64,000 bases of DNA from NCBI RefSeq assembly GCF_003387475.1, contig NZ_QUNO01000001.1:124001-188000 (forward strand), in the 5' to 3' direction. The position numbers and the translations under genes are program-made. The notes under the pieces were generated by a model that did no database searches, was not told the origin of the DNA, and was given only the letters and a program-made list of their open reading frames with translations. This stretch comes from Kutzneria buriramensis. Its GTDB lineage: Bacteria; Actinomycetota; Actinomycetes; Mycobacteriales; Pseudonocardiaceae. Shown here in pieces: positions 34,086 to 42,296 of this stretch (position 1 is the stretch's first letter; the number at the start of each line of letters is the position of its first letter).

Positions 34086-36875
34086 TCACTGGCAGGAAGC
34101 GTCCGCGCCGCTGATGGTGGACACATCCGACGGCTGCTGCGTGTTCGGCTGCGCCTGCGGCGTGACCACGTTGCCGTCGAAGTCGGGCCCGGTCACCAGC
34201 TGCACCGCGCCGGCCAGCGACGGGTCCTCGACCAGCTTGGAGCCCGGCACGGCGGCGGACAGCGTGCGCGCCTGCGCCTCCCGGCCCGGCGCGTAGCGGA
34301 CGGTGGTGTGGTCGATCGCGGCGGCCGCCTTGTCCACCGACACGACCTGGAAACCGAGGCGCCCCAACGCGTTCGACGTGTTGGTGGGCAGGTCGCCCTG
34401 GCCGCTGCCGTTCTGCACCTGGATCTTCATCGACTTCGGGTCGACCAGCGGGCCGCTCGCGGTGGCGCCCTCCGACGGCAGTGGCGTCCCGTTGATCACC
34501 GCGCTGAACAAGGACTTCGTCGCCTCGGGGGTGCCGCCGGTCGGCACGCTGGTGAACACCACCTGGTCCGGCCCGACGCCCTGCACCGACTGCGCCAGCG
34601 AGGCCAGCTGGTCCACGCCGACGTTGTCGCCGGTCGCGTTCTTGGACACCGCCGACAGCAGGCCGTTGAGCTTGTTCGGGTCGAGCAGGATCTGGCCCTG
34701 CACCGCGGCCCGCAGGATCGCGCCCATCAGCCGCTGCTGGCGCTGGATCTGGCCGAGGTCGGGCGACGGGTCGCCGTCGACCTTGCGGGCCTTCACGATC
34801 TTCACGGCGGTGTCGCCGTCGACCGGCTGCGGCCCGGTGCCCGACAGCAGCGTGCCCAACTGCCCGTCCTGCAACGGTTTCTTCACGCACAGCTCGACGC
34901 CGCCGATGGCGTCGACGATGCCCTTGAGGCCGTCCCCGCTCATCGTCATGAAGTGGTTGATCAGCAGCCCGGAGACCTTCTGCACGTCCTGCGTGACGCA
35001 CTGCGGGCCGCCCGCGGCCAGCGCGTTGGACAGCTGCGCCGGGCCGCACGGCGGCTGGCTGAGCTGGAGGCCGTTCGGGAACGACACGAACACGACGCGC
35101 TTGCGGTCGGCCGGCACGTGCGCGACGAGCACCATGCCCGAGCCGGCGAGCAGGAAGTTGTCGTCGCCGTGCTGCTTGTCGGCGGCCTGGATGGCCGACG
35201 AGTTGGTGTCCAGCGCGTCGACCTGCTTGATGTCCGAGCCGGTCCACTGCTTGACCGAGCCCCACGCGATGCCGCAGACGATCAGCACGATCGCGGCGGC
35301 GGCGATGGCCAGCACCTTGATCGCCAGGCCGATCATCCGGCGCTTGTCGCGGGCCCGCTCGATCTCGGCCGCGTCCATGTCGAACTCGGGGTCGTCCTCG
35401 ATCGGCTCGGCGGCCGAGGCCGGCGGCTCCGCCGGCACGTCGTCGTCGGTGTCGATCCACGGCATGTACTTCTTCTGCCGGTTGCGGCGCTTGCTCTCCT
35501 CGGCCGCCATCTCGTCGTGCACGGCGGAGAAGCGCGCCAGCGTCTGGTCCACCTTGCGCCGGCGCTGCACCTCCTCGCCGATCGGCTCCATCTCGGTGGT
35601 CATCGCGGCCAGCTCGATGTCCTCGCGGCGCTCCGGCTTCGGCGGCGCGTCGACGTCGACCGGGGCCTCCTCGACGAGGGGCTCCTCGGGCGGGGCGATG
35701 GTGGTCTGCTCCAGGTCCGCCGGGGGCTCCAGGCGGGTGCGCAGGCTGTCCGGGGACACCGACGGCCGCTGCGGCGGCCGGCCGTTGGGCGGCAGCACCG
35801 GCCGCGGGCCGCTGCTCTCGCCTGGCCGGTCCTGGACCGGCCGGGGGCCAGTGGCCTCGCCCGGTCGCGGCGGCATCGGCCGGCGCATGTTGGACAGGCT
35901 CGACTCGCCCGGTCGCGGGGCGCCGGGCTGCGGGGCCCCGTTGGGCGGCACGACCGGGCGTCGACCAGTGGCGTCGCCGGGCGGCGGCACGGGCGGACGG
36001 CCGTTGGGCGGCATCGGCTGTCGCATGTTGGACAAGCTCGACTCGCCGGGGCGCGGACCGGCCGGCGGCATCGCACGCCGTCCGGTGGCCTCGCCGGGCG
36101 GCGGCACGGCGGCGCGACGGCCGGTGGCCTCGCCGGGGGGCGTGATGGCGGCACGGCGGCCCGTGGCTTCCCCCGGCGGCGGCGACACCATGGCGCGGCG
36201 TCCGGTGGCCTCGCCGGGCGGCGTGACGGCCGCGCGGCGGCCCGTCGCCTCGCCCGGGGGCGTGCGACGGCCAGCGGGCTCCTCAGGCGCCAAACCGGCG
36301 GCACGGCGGCGGGCGGCGTCGCCCGGACGGAGGGTGGTGGTCTCGTCGTCGTCCTCGGGCTCCACGGCGGCACGGCGCCCGCGGGGCTCGTTCGGCGTCA
36401 CCGCGGCGCGGCGGCCGGTGGACTCCCCGGGACGGGCGCCGGCGCCGGGGCCCGGGTCGCGCAGGGCGCGGCGGCCGGTCGGCTGGTCGCTCGGCGGCGC
36501 CGGCCGCTGGCCCGTTCCGGGGTCGGAGCGGGTCGCGCGTGGCGGCTGTGAACTGGGCGTATCGGGCTGCGCGGCGCGCCGGCGCGGCGGCGCGGACGGC
36601 GGCGGCTCGATCGCGGGCGGGGTCGGTCGCGGCAGGTTCGGCCGCGAACCCGTGTGGCGCTGCACCAGGTCGGAGACGCTGAGACCGCCGGAGGCCTCCA
36701 TGGACCTGCGCCTGCGGCCGCGGCGGCCCGTGGGTTCCTGGTCGGGCGCCTCGTACGAGTCCGCGGCACCATCGGGACCGGTGCCGCCGAAGCGGGGATC
36801 GTCGGGCACCCAGGCTCCCTTCAGGCTCACGGCCCATACGGGCTGTTCATCACGAGTTGACGTCAGTGCGGCCAC
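34086..36875 (-). CDS. Degenerate LytR-CpsA-Psr (LCP) protein with long repetitive N-terminus
   Basis: 929 aa. The GTG start at 36875 has no clear ribosome site, so it is tentative. Residues 1-400 are a disordered Pro/Arg-rich region with about ten PGEATGRRA-like repeats, then a charged helical stretch, one membrane helix (AIKVLAIAAAAIVLIVCGIAW), an LCP-like extracellular domain and a C-terminal LytR_C domain (IQVQNGSGQGDLP...). The LCP core is altered: the loop with catalytic Arg/Asp residues between NFLLAGS and MVLVAHVPA is deleted, and the usual PRD motif reads FPNGL. It probably cannot ligate wall polymers and may be regulatory or structural. Confidence 0.85.
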   Translation of the reverse strand: MAALTSTRDEQPVWAVSLKGAWVPDDPRFGGTGPDGAADSYEAPDQEPTGRRGRRRRSMEASGGLSVSDLVQRHTGSRPNLPRPTPPAIEPPPSAPPRRRAAQPDTPSSQPPRATRSDPGTGQRPAPPSDQPTGRRALRDPGPGAGARPGESTGRRAAVTPNEPRGRRAAVEPEDDDETTTLRPGDAARRRAAGLAPEEPAGRRTPPGEATGRRAAVTPPGEATGRRAMVSPPPGEATGRRAAITPPGEATGRRAAVPPPGEATGRRAMPPAGPRPGESSLSNMRQPMPPNGRPPVPPPGDATGRRPVVPPNGAPQPGAPRPGESSLSNMRRPMPPRPGEATGPRPVQDRPGESSGPRPVLPPNGRPPQRPSVSPDSLRTRLEPPADLEQTTIAPPEEPLVEEAPVDVDAPPKPERREDIELAAMTTEMEPIGEEVQRRRKVDQTLARFSAVHDEMAAEESKRRNRQKKYMPWIDTDDDVPAEPPASAAEPIEDDPEFDMDAAEIERARDKRRMIGLAIKVLAIAAAAIVLIVCGIAWGSVKQWTGSDIKQVDALDTNSSAIQAADKQHGDDNFLLAGSGMVLVAHVPADRKRVVFVSFPNGLQLSQPPCGPAQLSNALAAGGPQCVTQDVQKVSGLLINHFMTMSGDGLKGIVDAIGGVELCVKKPLQDGQLGTLLSGTGPQPVDGDTAVKIVKARKVDGDPSPDLGQIQRQQRLMGAILRAAVQGQILLDPNKLNGLLSAVSKNATGDNVGVDQLASLAQSVQGVGPDQVVFTSVPTGGTPEATKSLFSAVINGTPLPSEGATASGPLVDPKSMKIQVQNGSGQGDLPTNTSNALGRLGFQVVSVDKAAAAIDHTTVRYAPGREAQARTLSAAVPGSKLVEDPSLAGAVQLVTGPDFDGNVVTPQAQPNTQQPSDVSTISGADASCQ
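35810..36435 (-). repeat. Coding tandem repeats (PGEATGRRA type)
   Basis: About ten imperfect repeats of a 12-14 codon unit with core PGEATGRRA and a Pro-rich spacer; two longer variants contain PGESSLSNMR. The DNA repeats are similar enough (CCTCGCCGGGCGG-type) for slippage or recombination, so copy number may vary between strains. Confidence 0.8.
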
Positions 36876-37029
36876 AGTGGTTGCACATCGCGGCGCGTCA
36901 CCCAGCGCACGCGATAGTACGGACGACCGCTAGTTCTAGCGACAGGCAGGCGGAATTCTGACACGGTTCGTACTCGAAACCGCCCAGGACGTTAGGCCGA
37001 ACGGGGACTTGAACCGGTCCGGGTTGCTG

Positions 37030-37845
37030 TCAGTAGTGCTCCGCGACCCGCACGTCCGCGATCGACCGCCGCGCCGCGGCCGGACCGGCCAGCCGCACCC
37101 GGCCGTCCTCACGGTAGGCCACCGCGTTGCGGCCCGACTGCTTGGCCGAGTACAGCAGGCTGTCGGCCTGCAGCAGCTGGTGCTCGGCCCCGTTCTCGCA
37201 GCTGCCGCCCACCTCGTGGGCGACGCCGGCGCTGACCGTGACCCGCAGGCCGGGGGCCATCGCCGACCAGTCGTGCCGCTCGACCCGGTCCCGGGCCGCC
37301 TCGGCGATCGCGATCGCCGAGGCCTGGTCGGTGTCGGGCAGCACCAGCACGAACTCCTCGCCGCCGTAGCGGGCGCAGAACGCCGGCTCCGGCAGCTCCA
37401 CCTGGAGAAGTTCGACGACTTGTTGGAGGACCCGGTCCCCGACCAGGTGCCCGTAGCGGTCGTTGACCTGCTTGAACCAGTCCAGGTCGACCAGCGCGAC
37501 CGCCAGCGTGCCGGTCTGCTCGGCCAGCATCGCCATCAGGCGTTGGTCCAGGTAGCGGCGGTTGTAGCTCGCGGTGAGGCTGTCCCGGATGCTCTGCTCG
37601 TGCGCCTCGGCGTGCTCGCGGCGCAGCCGGTCCACCTCGCGGCGCAGCTGCTCGGGCACGGCCGGCACGTGGCCGTCGCCGTCCTGGTAGATCAGGTCGA
37701 GCGCGGACCGCAGATGGTCGTAGGCCTCGCGCCACTGGCCGCGGGAGGCGAGCAGTCCCGCGAGTTTCTCGTGCAGGTTCACCAGTCCGCCGTCGGCCTG
37801 TTCGCCGTCCGGTCGGGAGACATCGGGCTGTGATGACGCTGTCAC
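37030..37845 (-). CDS. Diguanylate cyclase (GGDEF domain)
   Basis: 271 aa from GTG 37845, where AGGAGG lies 8 bases upstream; the open frame continues further up but with a TTA codon and no ribosome site. N-terminal helical segment (possible TPR/coiled coil, NLHEKLAGLLASRGQWREAYDHLRSAL), then a GGDEF domain with intact active site RYGGEEFVLVLPDT and VDLDWFKQVNDRYGH. No RxxD inhibitory site is seen five residues upstream. Soluble enzyme making c-di-GMP. Confidence 0.92.
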   Translation of the reverse strand: MTASSQPDVSRPDGEQADGGLVNLHEKLAGLLASRGQWREAYDHLRSALDLIYQDGDGHVPAVPEQLRREVDRLRREHAEAHEQSIRDSLTASYNRRYLDQRLMAMLAEQTGTLAVALVDLDWFKQVNDRYGHLVGDRVLQQVVELLQVELPEPAFCARYGGEEFVLVLPDTDQASAIAIAEAARDRVERHDWSAMAPGLRVTVSAGVAHEVGGSCENGAEHQLLQADSLLYSAKQSGRNAVAYREDGRVRLAGPAAARRSIADVRVAEHY

Positions 37846-37999
37846 CGCGCTCACCTCCTCACGAAGGTGGTGTCGTCCGCGCGGCGGCGCGGCTTGAGTC
37901 ACGGCACCCGGGCCGGGGCGCTTTTCCCTCGACTGGCTGACCGAGCCGTGGCCCGAAACGCTGACCGTGCGTAACACGGATGGGCGTATGTGAGTACCG
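37846..37999. other. Intergenic, regulatory content unclear
   Basis: 154 bp upstream of the diguanylate cyclase. Contains CGGTCAGC twice and short GC-rich inverted repeats; no recognised riboswitch or operator. Confidence 0.3.
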
Positions 38000-38446
38000 T
38001 CACTGGGCCGGGCAGGGGGCGAAGCCGTATGCCCGCCCGCCGTCGACCACCACCCGCTGCGAGCCGATCTGCGTGCCCACCACCGAATTCCCCTGACGGA
38101 TGGTGAGGCTCACCGCCACCACGTAGACGCTGCCGCTGGGCCGCTTGTCCGAGCCCGGCACCGTCCATCCGGGGTCCGGGCGCAGCGTGGCCAGCGTCGG
38201 CGTGGCCGTGATCGTCACGCCGTTGAGGTCGCACACCCGGTCCGCGAACGCCGGCACCTGCGTCGACGTCAGGAACTGCTGCTCCGACCGCACGCCCTGG
38301 GCCGCCGCCGCGTCCAGGTCGGTGAAGTACCTCGACACCAGGCCCGGATCCGGCGAGGGCTGCGGCGTGCCCGCCACCGTGCAGCCGGCCAGAGCAGAGG
38401 CGGCCAGCGCCAGGGCCGCCAGCGCGATCACCCGGCCGTCAGCCAC
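38000..38446 (-). CDS. Putative secreted lipoprotein, unknown function
   Basis: 148 aa from GTG 38446, overlapping the dus end by 8 bp. Signal peptide with lipobox LAGC (Cys about 22). The mature domain resembles small NTF2/low-molecular-mass envelope proteins (RYFTDLDAAAAQG...GSVYVVAVSLTIR), but this is only a shape impression. Two further Cys could form a disulfide. Confidence 0.7.
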   Translation of the reverse strand: MADGRVIALAALALAASALAGCTVAGTPQPSPDPGLVSRYFTDLDAAAAQGVRSEQQFLTSTQVPAFADRVCDLNGVTITATPTLATLRPDPGWTVPGSDKRPSGSVYVVAVSLTIRQGNSVVGTQIGSQRVVVDGGRAYGFAPCPAQ

Positions 38447-39572
38447 CGGAGTGCATCATCTCGGCGCCGGCCGGCACGCTCGCGTCCTCCGGGTCGTCGA
38501 GCCAGCCGTCGGGCAGCACCACCTTCGCCGCCGAGCCCTGGCGGCCTCGGGGGCCCTCGGCGTCGGCCGGGAACGGCACGTCGTGGTCCAGCTCGCCGAT
38601 CAGGTCGTCCAGCTCCTGGAGGCTGGAGACCATCGCGAAGCTGCGGCGCAGCGTCGAGCCCACCGGGAAGCCGTGCAGGTACCAGGCCATGTGCTTGCGC
38701 AGGTCGCGCAGGCCCTTGTGCTCGTCGTAGTGCTCCGTCAGCAGCTCCGCGTGCCGGCGCAGGACCGTCGCCACCTCGCCCAGGTTCGGTCCCGGCGGCA
38801 GCGGTTCGCCGCGGAACGCCGCCTGCAGCTCGCCGAACAGCCACGGGCGGCCCAGGCAGCCCCGGCCCACCACCACGCCGTCGCAGCCCGTCTTCGCCAC
38901 CATGTCCAGCGCGTCCTGGGCCTTGAAGATGTCGCCGTTGCCCAGCACCGGGATCGTCGTCACGGCTTCCTTGAGGCGGGCGATCGCCGACCAGTCCGCC
39001 TGACCCGAGTACCGCTGCGAGGCCGTCCGGGCGTGCAGCGCAACCGCTTGCGCCCCCTCCGCCTCCGCGATCCGGCCCGCGTCCAGGTAGGTCAGGTTCT
39101 CGTCGTCGATGCCGATGCGGAACTTCACCGTCACCGGGATCCCCGCCGGCTCCGCCGCCCGCACCGCCGCCGCCACGATGTCCCCGAACAGCCGCCGCTT
39201 GTACGGCAGCGCCGCGCCACCACCCTTGCGCGTCACCTTCGGCACCGGGCAGCCGAAGTTCATGTCGATGTGGTCGGCGAGGTCCTCGTCCACGATCATC
39301 TGCACGGCCTTGCCCATGGTGACCGGGTCCACGCCGTACAGCTGGAGCGAGCGGGGCTGCTCGTCCGGGTGGAAGGTGATCATGTGCATGGTGCTGGCGT
39401 CCCGCTCCACCAGCGCCCGGGTGGTGATCATCTCGCAGACGTACAGGCCCGCCCCATAGCGGCGGCACAGCTGGCGGAACGCGGTGTTGGTGATGCCCGC
39501 CATCGGGGCGAGCACCACCGGCGGGTCGACCGTGTGGGGTCCGATCCGGAGTGCGGGAGTCGCAGAAGCCAC
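38439..39572 (-). CDS. dusB: tRNA-dihydrouridine synthase
   Basis: 377 aa, Dus TIM barrel binding FMN: N-terminal VVLAPMAGITNTAFR, catalytic Cys in MNFGCPVPKVTRKGGGAALP, KFRIGID, and VALHARTASQRYSG. It reduces uridines in tRNA D-loops with NADPH. GTG 39572 is 6 bases after TAGCCT (leaderless). A longer C-terminus (about 60 residues) than E. coli DusB is usual in actinobacteria. Confidence 0.93.
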   Translation of the reverse strand: MASATPALRIGPHTVDPPVVLAPMAGITNTAFRQLCRRYGAGLYVCEMITTRALVERDASTMHMITFHPDEQPRSLQLYGVDPVTMGKAVQMIVDEDLADHIDMNFGCPVPKVTRKGGGAALPYKRRLFGDIVAAAVRAAEPAGIPVTVKFRIGIDDENLTYLDAGRIAEAEGAQAVALHARTASQRYSGQADWSAIARLKEAVTTIPVLGNGDIFKAQDALDMVAKTGCDGVVVGRGCLGRPWLFGELQAAFRGEPLPPGPNLGEVATVLRRHAELLTEHYDEHKGLRDLRKHMAWYLHGFPVGSTLRRSFAMVSSLQELDDLIGELDHDVPFPADAEGPRGRQGSAAKVVLPDGWLDDPEDASVPAGAEMMHSGG

Positions 39573-39578
39573 CCGACC

Positions 39579-39584
39579 AGGCTA
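39579..39584 (-). promoter_or_regulatory. Leaderless -10 box TAGCCT of dusB
   Basis: Minus-strand TAGCCT, 6 bases before GTG 39572. Confidence 0.55.
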
Positions 39585-39612
39585 GCCAGCGGCTACGGCT
39601 GCACCAAGCTGA

Positions 39613-40113
39613 TCACCGCCGCGCTCGGCCGGAGAGTGCGTCGTAGGTCTCCTCGTCGAAGGCGACCAGGCGGATGAGGTCGACCTTGGTCGGGGTGGCG
39701 GCGAGGGTAGTACGGGCGATACGGGCCGCCGGACCGACGGGGTAGCCGTAGAGGCCGGTGGCGATGGCGGGGAAGGCGATGCTGCGTACGTCGAGGGAGT
39801 CGGCGACTTCGAGGCAGCGGCAGTAGCAGGAGGCGAGGAGGTCGGCCTCGCCGTAGGCGCCGCCGTCCCAGACGGGGCCGACGGTGTGGATGACGAACGT
39901 GACCGCGGCGAGGTCGAAGGCGGGGGTGGCCTTGGCGTCGCCGGGATCGCACGGGGCGATGGCGGAGCCGGCGTCGGCCAGGCGAGGACCGGCGGCACGA
40001 TGGATGGCGCCGTCGACGCCACCGCCGCCGAGCAGCGACTCGTTGGCGGCGGTGACGATGGCGTCGACACGTTCCTTCGTGATGTCACCAAGCACAACCT
40101 CGATCACGGCCAT
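39613..40113 (-). CDS. Macrodomain protein (O-acetyl-ADP-ribose deacetylase type)
   Basis: 166 aa MacroD-type macrodomain. The core IVTAANESLLGGGGVDGAIHRAAG contains the catalytic Asn (second N of the motif) and Asp of VDG; the usual NAAN reads TAAN. The phosphate loop is AIATGLYGYPVG. It removes ADP-ribose from proteins or deacetylates O-acetyl-ADP-ribose. Single gene, 40 bp from dusB's promoter side. Confidence 0.92.
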   Translation of the reverse strand: MAVIEVVLGDITKERVDAIVTAANESLLGGGGVDGAIHRAAGPRLADAGSAIAPCDPGDAKATPAFDLAAVTFVIHTVGPVWDGGAYGEADLLASCYCRCLEVADSLDVRSIAFPAIATGLYGYPVGPAARIARTTLAATPTKVDLIRLVAFDEETYDALSGRARR

Positions 40114-40170
40114 GACGACAGGGTGACAGCGACGGCGGGGCCGCCACCGGTCGTTCCCCTCAAGGCGAAC

Positions 40171-41508
40171 TCAGCCGAGGTCGCGGGCGAGCAGGTCGTC
40201 CTCGGTCTCGCGGCGGATGAGCAGGCGGGCGGCGCCGTCGAGGACGGAGACGACGGGCGGCCGGCCGACCATGTTGTAGTTGGAGGCCAGGGAATGGTGG
40301 TACGCGCCGGTGCACGGCACGGCGAGCAGGTCGCCGGCGCGGATGTCGGCGGGCAGGGGAACGTCCTCGGCGAGAATGTCCCCGGCCTCGCAGTGGCGGC
40401 CGACAACGGTGACGGCGGTGGAGGTGTGCGAGAACCGGCGGCCGACGGGGCGCACGGTGTAGCGGGCGCCGTAGAGGGAGGGCCGGGGGTTGTCGCTCAT
40501 GCCGCCGTCGACGGCGACGAAGGTGCGCTTGGAGCCATGTTTCACCGTGACGACGCGGTAGAGGGTGATGCCGGCGGACCCGACGATGGCCCGGCCGGGT
40601 TCGATCGTGAGGCGGGGCACGGGAAGACGGTATGAGGAGCACTCGTAATTGACGGCACGGAGCACGCGGTCGGCGTAGCCCCGAAGGTCGAACGAGGGGT
40701 CGCCGCAGCGGTACGGAACGGCATGCCCGCCGCCGAGATCGAGCTGGGGCAAGGTAATCCCGTGCTGTACCTGGACGAGCGCCATGAAGGCGACCATGCG
40801 CCGGGCGGCCTCCTCGAACGAGGCGACGCGCGAGACCTGCGAACCGATGTGGCAGTGCAGCCCGACGAGCCGGAGGCTGGGCTGCGCCAGCACGCGGCCG
40901 ACGGCCTCCATGGCGGCGCCGGAAGCCAGCGGGAAACCGAACTTCTGGTCCTCGACGCCGGTGGCGACGGCCTTGTGGGTGTGCCCGTCGACGCCGGGCG
41001 TGACCCGGACGAGCACGTTCTGCGGATAGCGGGCCAGCGCCCCGAGCTGTTCGATCTCGTCGAGGGAGTCGACGACGACGCGGTCCACGCCGTAGCCGAT
41101 GGCGGCCTTGAGGTCCTCGGGCGTCTTCACGTTGCCGTGGAACAGGATCCGCGACGCGGGGAAGGCGATCGACCGGGCCACGGCGAGCTCGCCGGCGGAG
41201 CAGACGTCCAGCGACAGCCCCTCCTCGGCGATCCACCGGAGCACACCGCGGCCGGTCATCGACTTGCCGGCGTAGGCGATCTCGATGCCCGGCAGCGCCG
41301 AGGCGTACTCGCGGCAGTGCAGCCGCACGGTCATCTCGTCCAGGACGTGGCACGGGGTGCCGAAGCGGGCGGCGAGCTGGGTGAGCGGCACCCCGCCGAG
41401 CAGCAGGTCCCCGTCCACGCCGTGGCGCACGGACCGCGGCCAGATCCCGGGCTCCAGCTGCCCGCGCAGCGACTCACCCAGCGTCGGTATCAGCTCGGCG
41501 AGAGTCAT
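40171..41508 (-). CDS. lysA: Diaminopimelate decarboxylase-like PLP enzyme
   Basis: 445 aa from ATG 41508 (GGGAGGA upstream). Fold-type III PLP enzyme: PLP lysine in IAYAGKSMTGRG, HCHIGSQV, GGGHAVPY and EPGRAIVG motifs, and the catalytic Cys/Tyr in VPCTGAYHHSLASNYN. Related proteins include LysA and ornithine/arginine decarboxylases. The NYNMVGRPPVV ending fits LysA. It stands alone, divergent from a PadR gene, so it may be a second, specialised copy rather than the housekeeping enzyme. Confidence 0.85.
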   Translation of the reverse strand: MTLAELIPTLGESLRGQLEPGIWPRSVRHGVDGDLLLGGVPLTQLAARFGTPCHVLDEMTVRLHCREYASALPGIEIAYAGKSMTGRGVLRWIAEEGLSLDVCSAGELAVARSIAFPASRILFHGNVKTPEDLKAAIGYGVDRVVVDSLDEIEQLGALARYPQNVLVRVTPGVDGHTHKAVATGVEDQKFGFPLASGAAMEAVGRVLAQPSLRLVGLHCHIGSQVSRVASFEEAARRMVAFMALVQVQHGITLPQLDLGGGHAVPYRCGDPSFDLRGYADRVLRAVNYECSSYRLPVPRLTIEPGRAIVGSAGITLYRVVTVKHGSKRTFVAVDGGMSDNPRPSLYGARYTVRPVGRRFSHTSTAVTVVGRHCEAGDILAEDVPLPADIRAGDLLAVPCTGAYHHSLASNYNMVGRPPVVSVLDGAARLLIRRETEDDLLARDLG

Positions 41509-41644
41509 CGTGTCCTCCCAGTCGTCGTCCGAACGCATCCAGCAGACTCCCGAAGACGCAGGTGGGGCGGGGGTGCGGACGCGGTCATGACGGATGCGGG
41601 GGGCACGTTGTCGCGATGCTGACGGCCGGGTGGCCCGGACCACA

Positions 41645-41686
41645 TAGTTGACACTGACTAGTTGAGCCTGGATAGTTGGAACTGGC
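41645..41686 (+). promoter_or_regulatory. Triple 14-bp tandem repeat overlapping the padR promoter
   Basis: Three consecutive units TAGTTGACACTGAC, TAGTTGAGCCTGGA, TAGTTGGAACTGGC (pattern TAGTTGRNMCTGRM) end 13 bp before ATG 41700. A -35 TTGACA (41648-41653) and -10 GATAGT (41671-41676, 17-bp spacer) lie inside. Likely operator of the PadR regulator. Confidence 0.7.
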
Positions 41687-41699
41687 TAATGGAGAGACG

Positions 41700-42296
41700 A
41701 TGAAACGACGCGCGGTGTCCAACCCGCTGGCGCTGGCCGTGCTGGCGAACCTGCTCATGGGGCCCAACCACCCGTACGAGATCGGGCGGCTGCTCAAGGA
41801 GCAGGGCAAGGACCGGGACATCAAGTACAACCGGGGCTCGCTCTACATGGTGGTGGAGCAGCTCGCCAAGGCCGGTTTCATCGCCGAGCACGAGACGGTC
41901 CGCGACACGCAGCGGCCCGAGCGCACGAGCTACGCGCTCACCGACGCGGGACGGACCGAGCTGTACGACTGGATGCGCGAACTGGTGTCGACGCCGGCGC
42001 AGGAGTACCCGAGCTTCGGGGTGGCGCTGTCGTTGCTGGTCGTGGTGCCGCCGGCGGAGACGGTGGAACTGCTCGGCCAGCGGCACGCCGCGCTGACCGC
42101 ACAGGTCGACGAGATCCGGGACACCATGCGCCAGGCCGCCGAGCAGGGCGTGGACTGGTGGTTCCTGATCGAGGAGGAGTACCGGCTCGCGGTGCGAGAG
42201 GCGGAACGCACCTTCGTCGCCGGCCTGGCGCAGCGGCTCGCGGATCCCGAATACCAGCGGATGTGGGACGACTTCGTCAGGGGGAGAACACCATGA
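41700..42296 (+). CDS. PadR-family transcriptional regulator
   Basis: 198 aa from ATG 41700 (GGAGAG upstream). N-terminal winged helix (NPLALAVLANLLMGPNHPYEIGRLLKEQG, YNRGSLYMVVEQLAKAGFI) and a C-terminal helical dimerisation domain (Vir_act_alpha type). Its stop overlaps the monooxygenase start by 4 bp, so it likely autoregulates and controls that gene in response to an aromatic or antibiotic-like ligand. Confidence 0.9.
   Translation: MKRRAVSNPLALAVLANLLMGPNHPYEIGRLLKEQGKDRDIKYNRGSLYMVVEQLAKAGFIAEHETVRDTQRPERTSYALTDAGRTELYDWMRELVSTPAQEYPSFGVALSLLVVVPPAETVELLGQRHAALTAQVDEIRDTMRQAAEQGVDWWFLIEEEYRLAVREAERTFVAGLAQRLADPEYQRMWDDFVRGRTP

Noticed and set aside
35810-36435. CRISPR-like array
   Set aside because: The repeats are in frame, vary in spacing and encode PGEATGRRA; no cas genes.
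34303-36933. An 876-codon open frame antisense to the LCP gene
   Set aside because: High-GC antisense shadow; Ser/Arg-rich without domains, and the minus-strand frame has clear LCP/LytR_C homology and correct codon bias.
36960-37030. tRNA-like GGTTCAAGTCC segment on the minus strand
   Set aside because: The flanking bases cannot form a 5-bp T stem, acceptor stem or anticodon arm, so it is not a tRNA.
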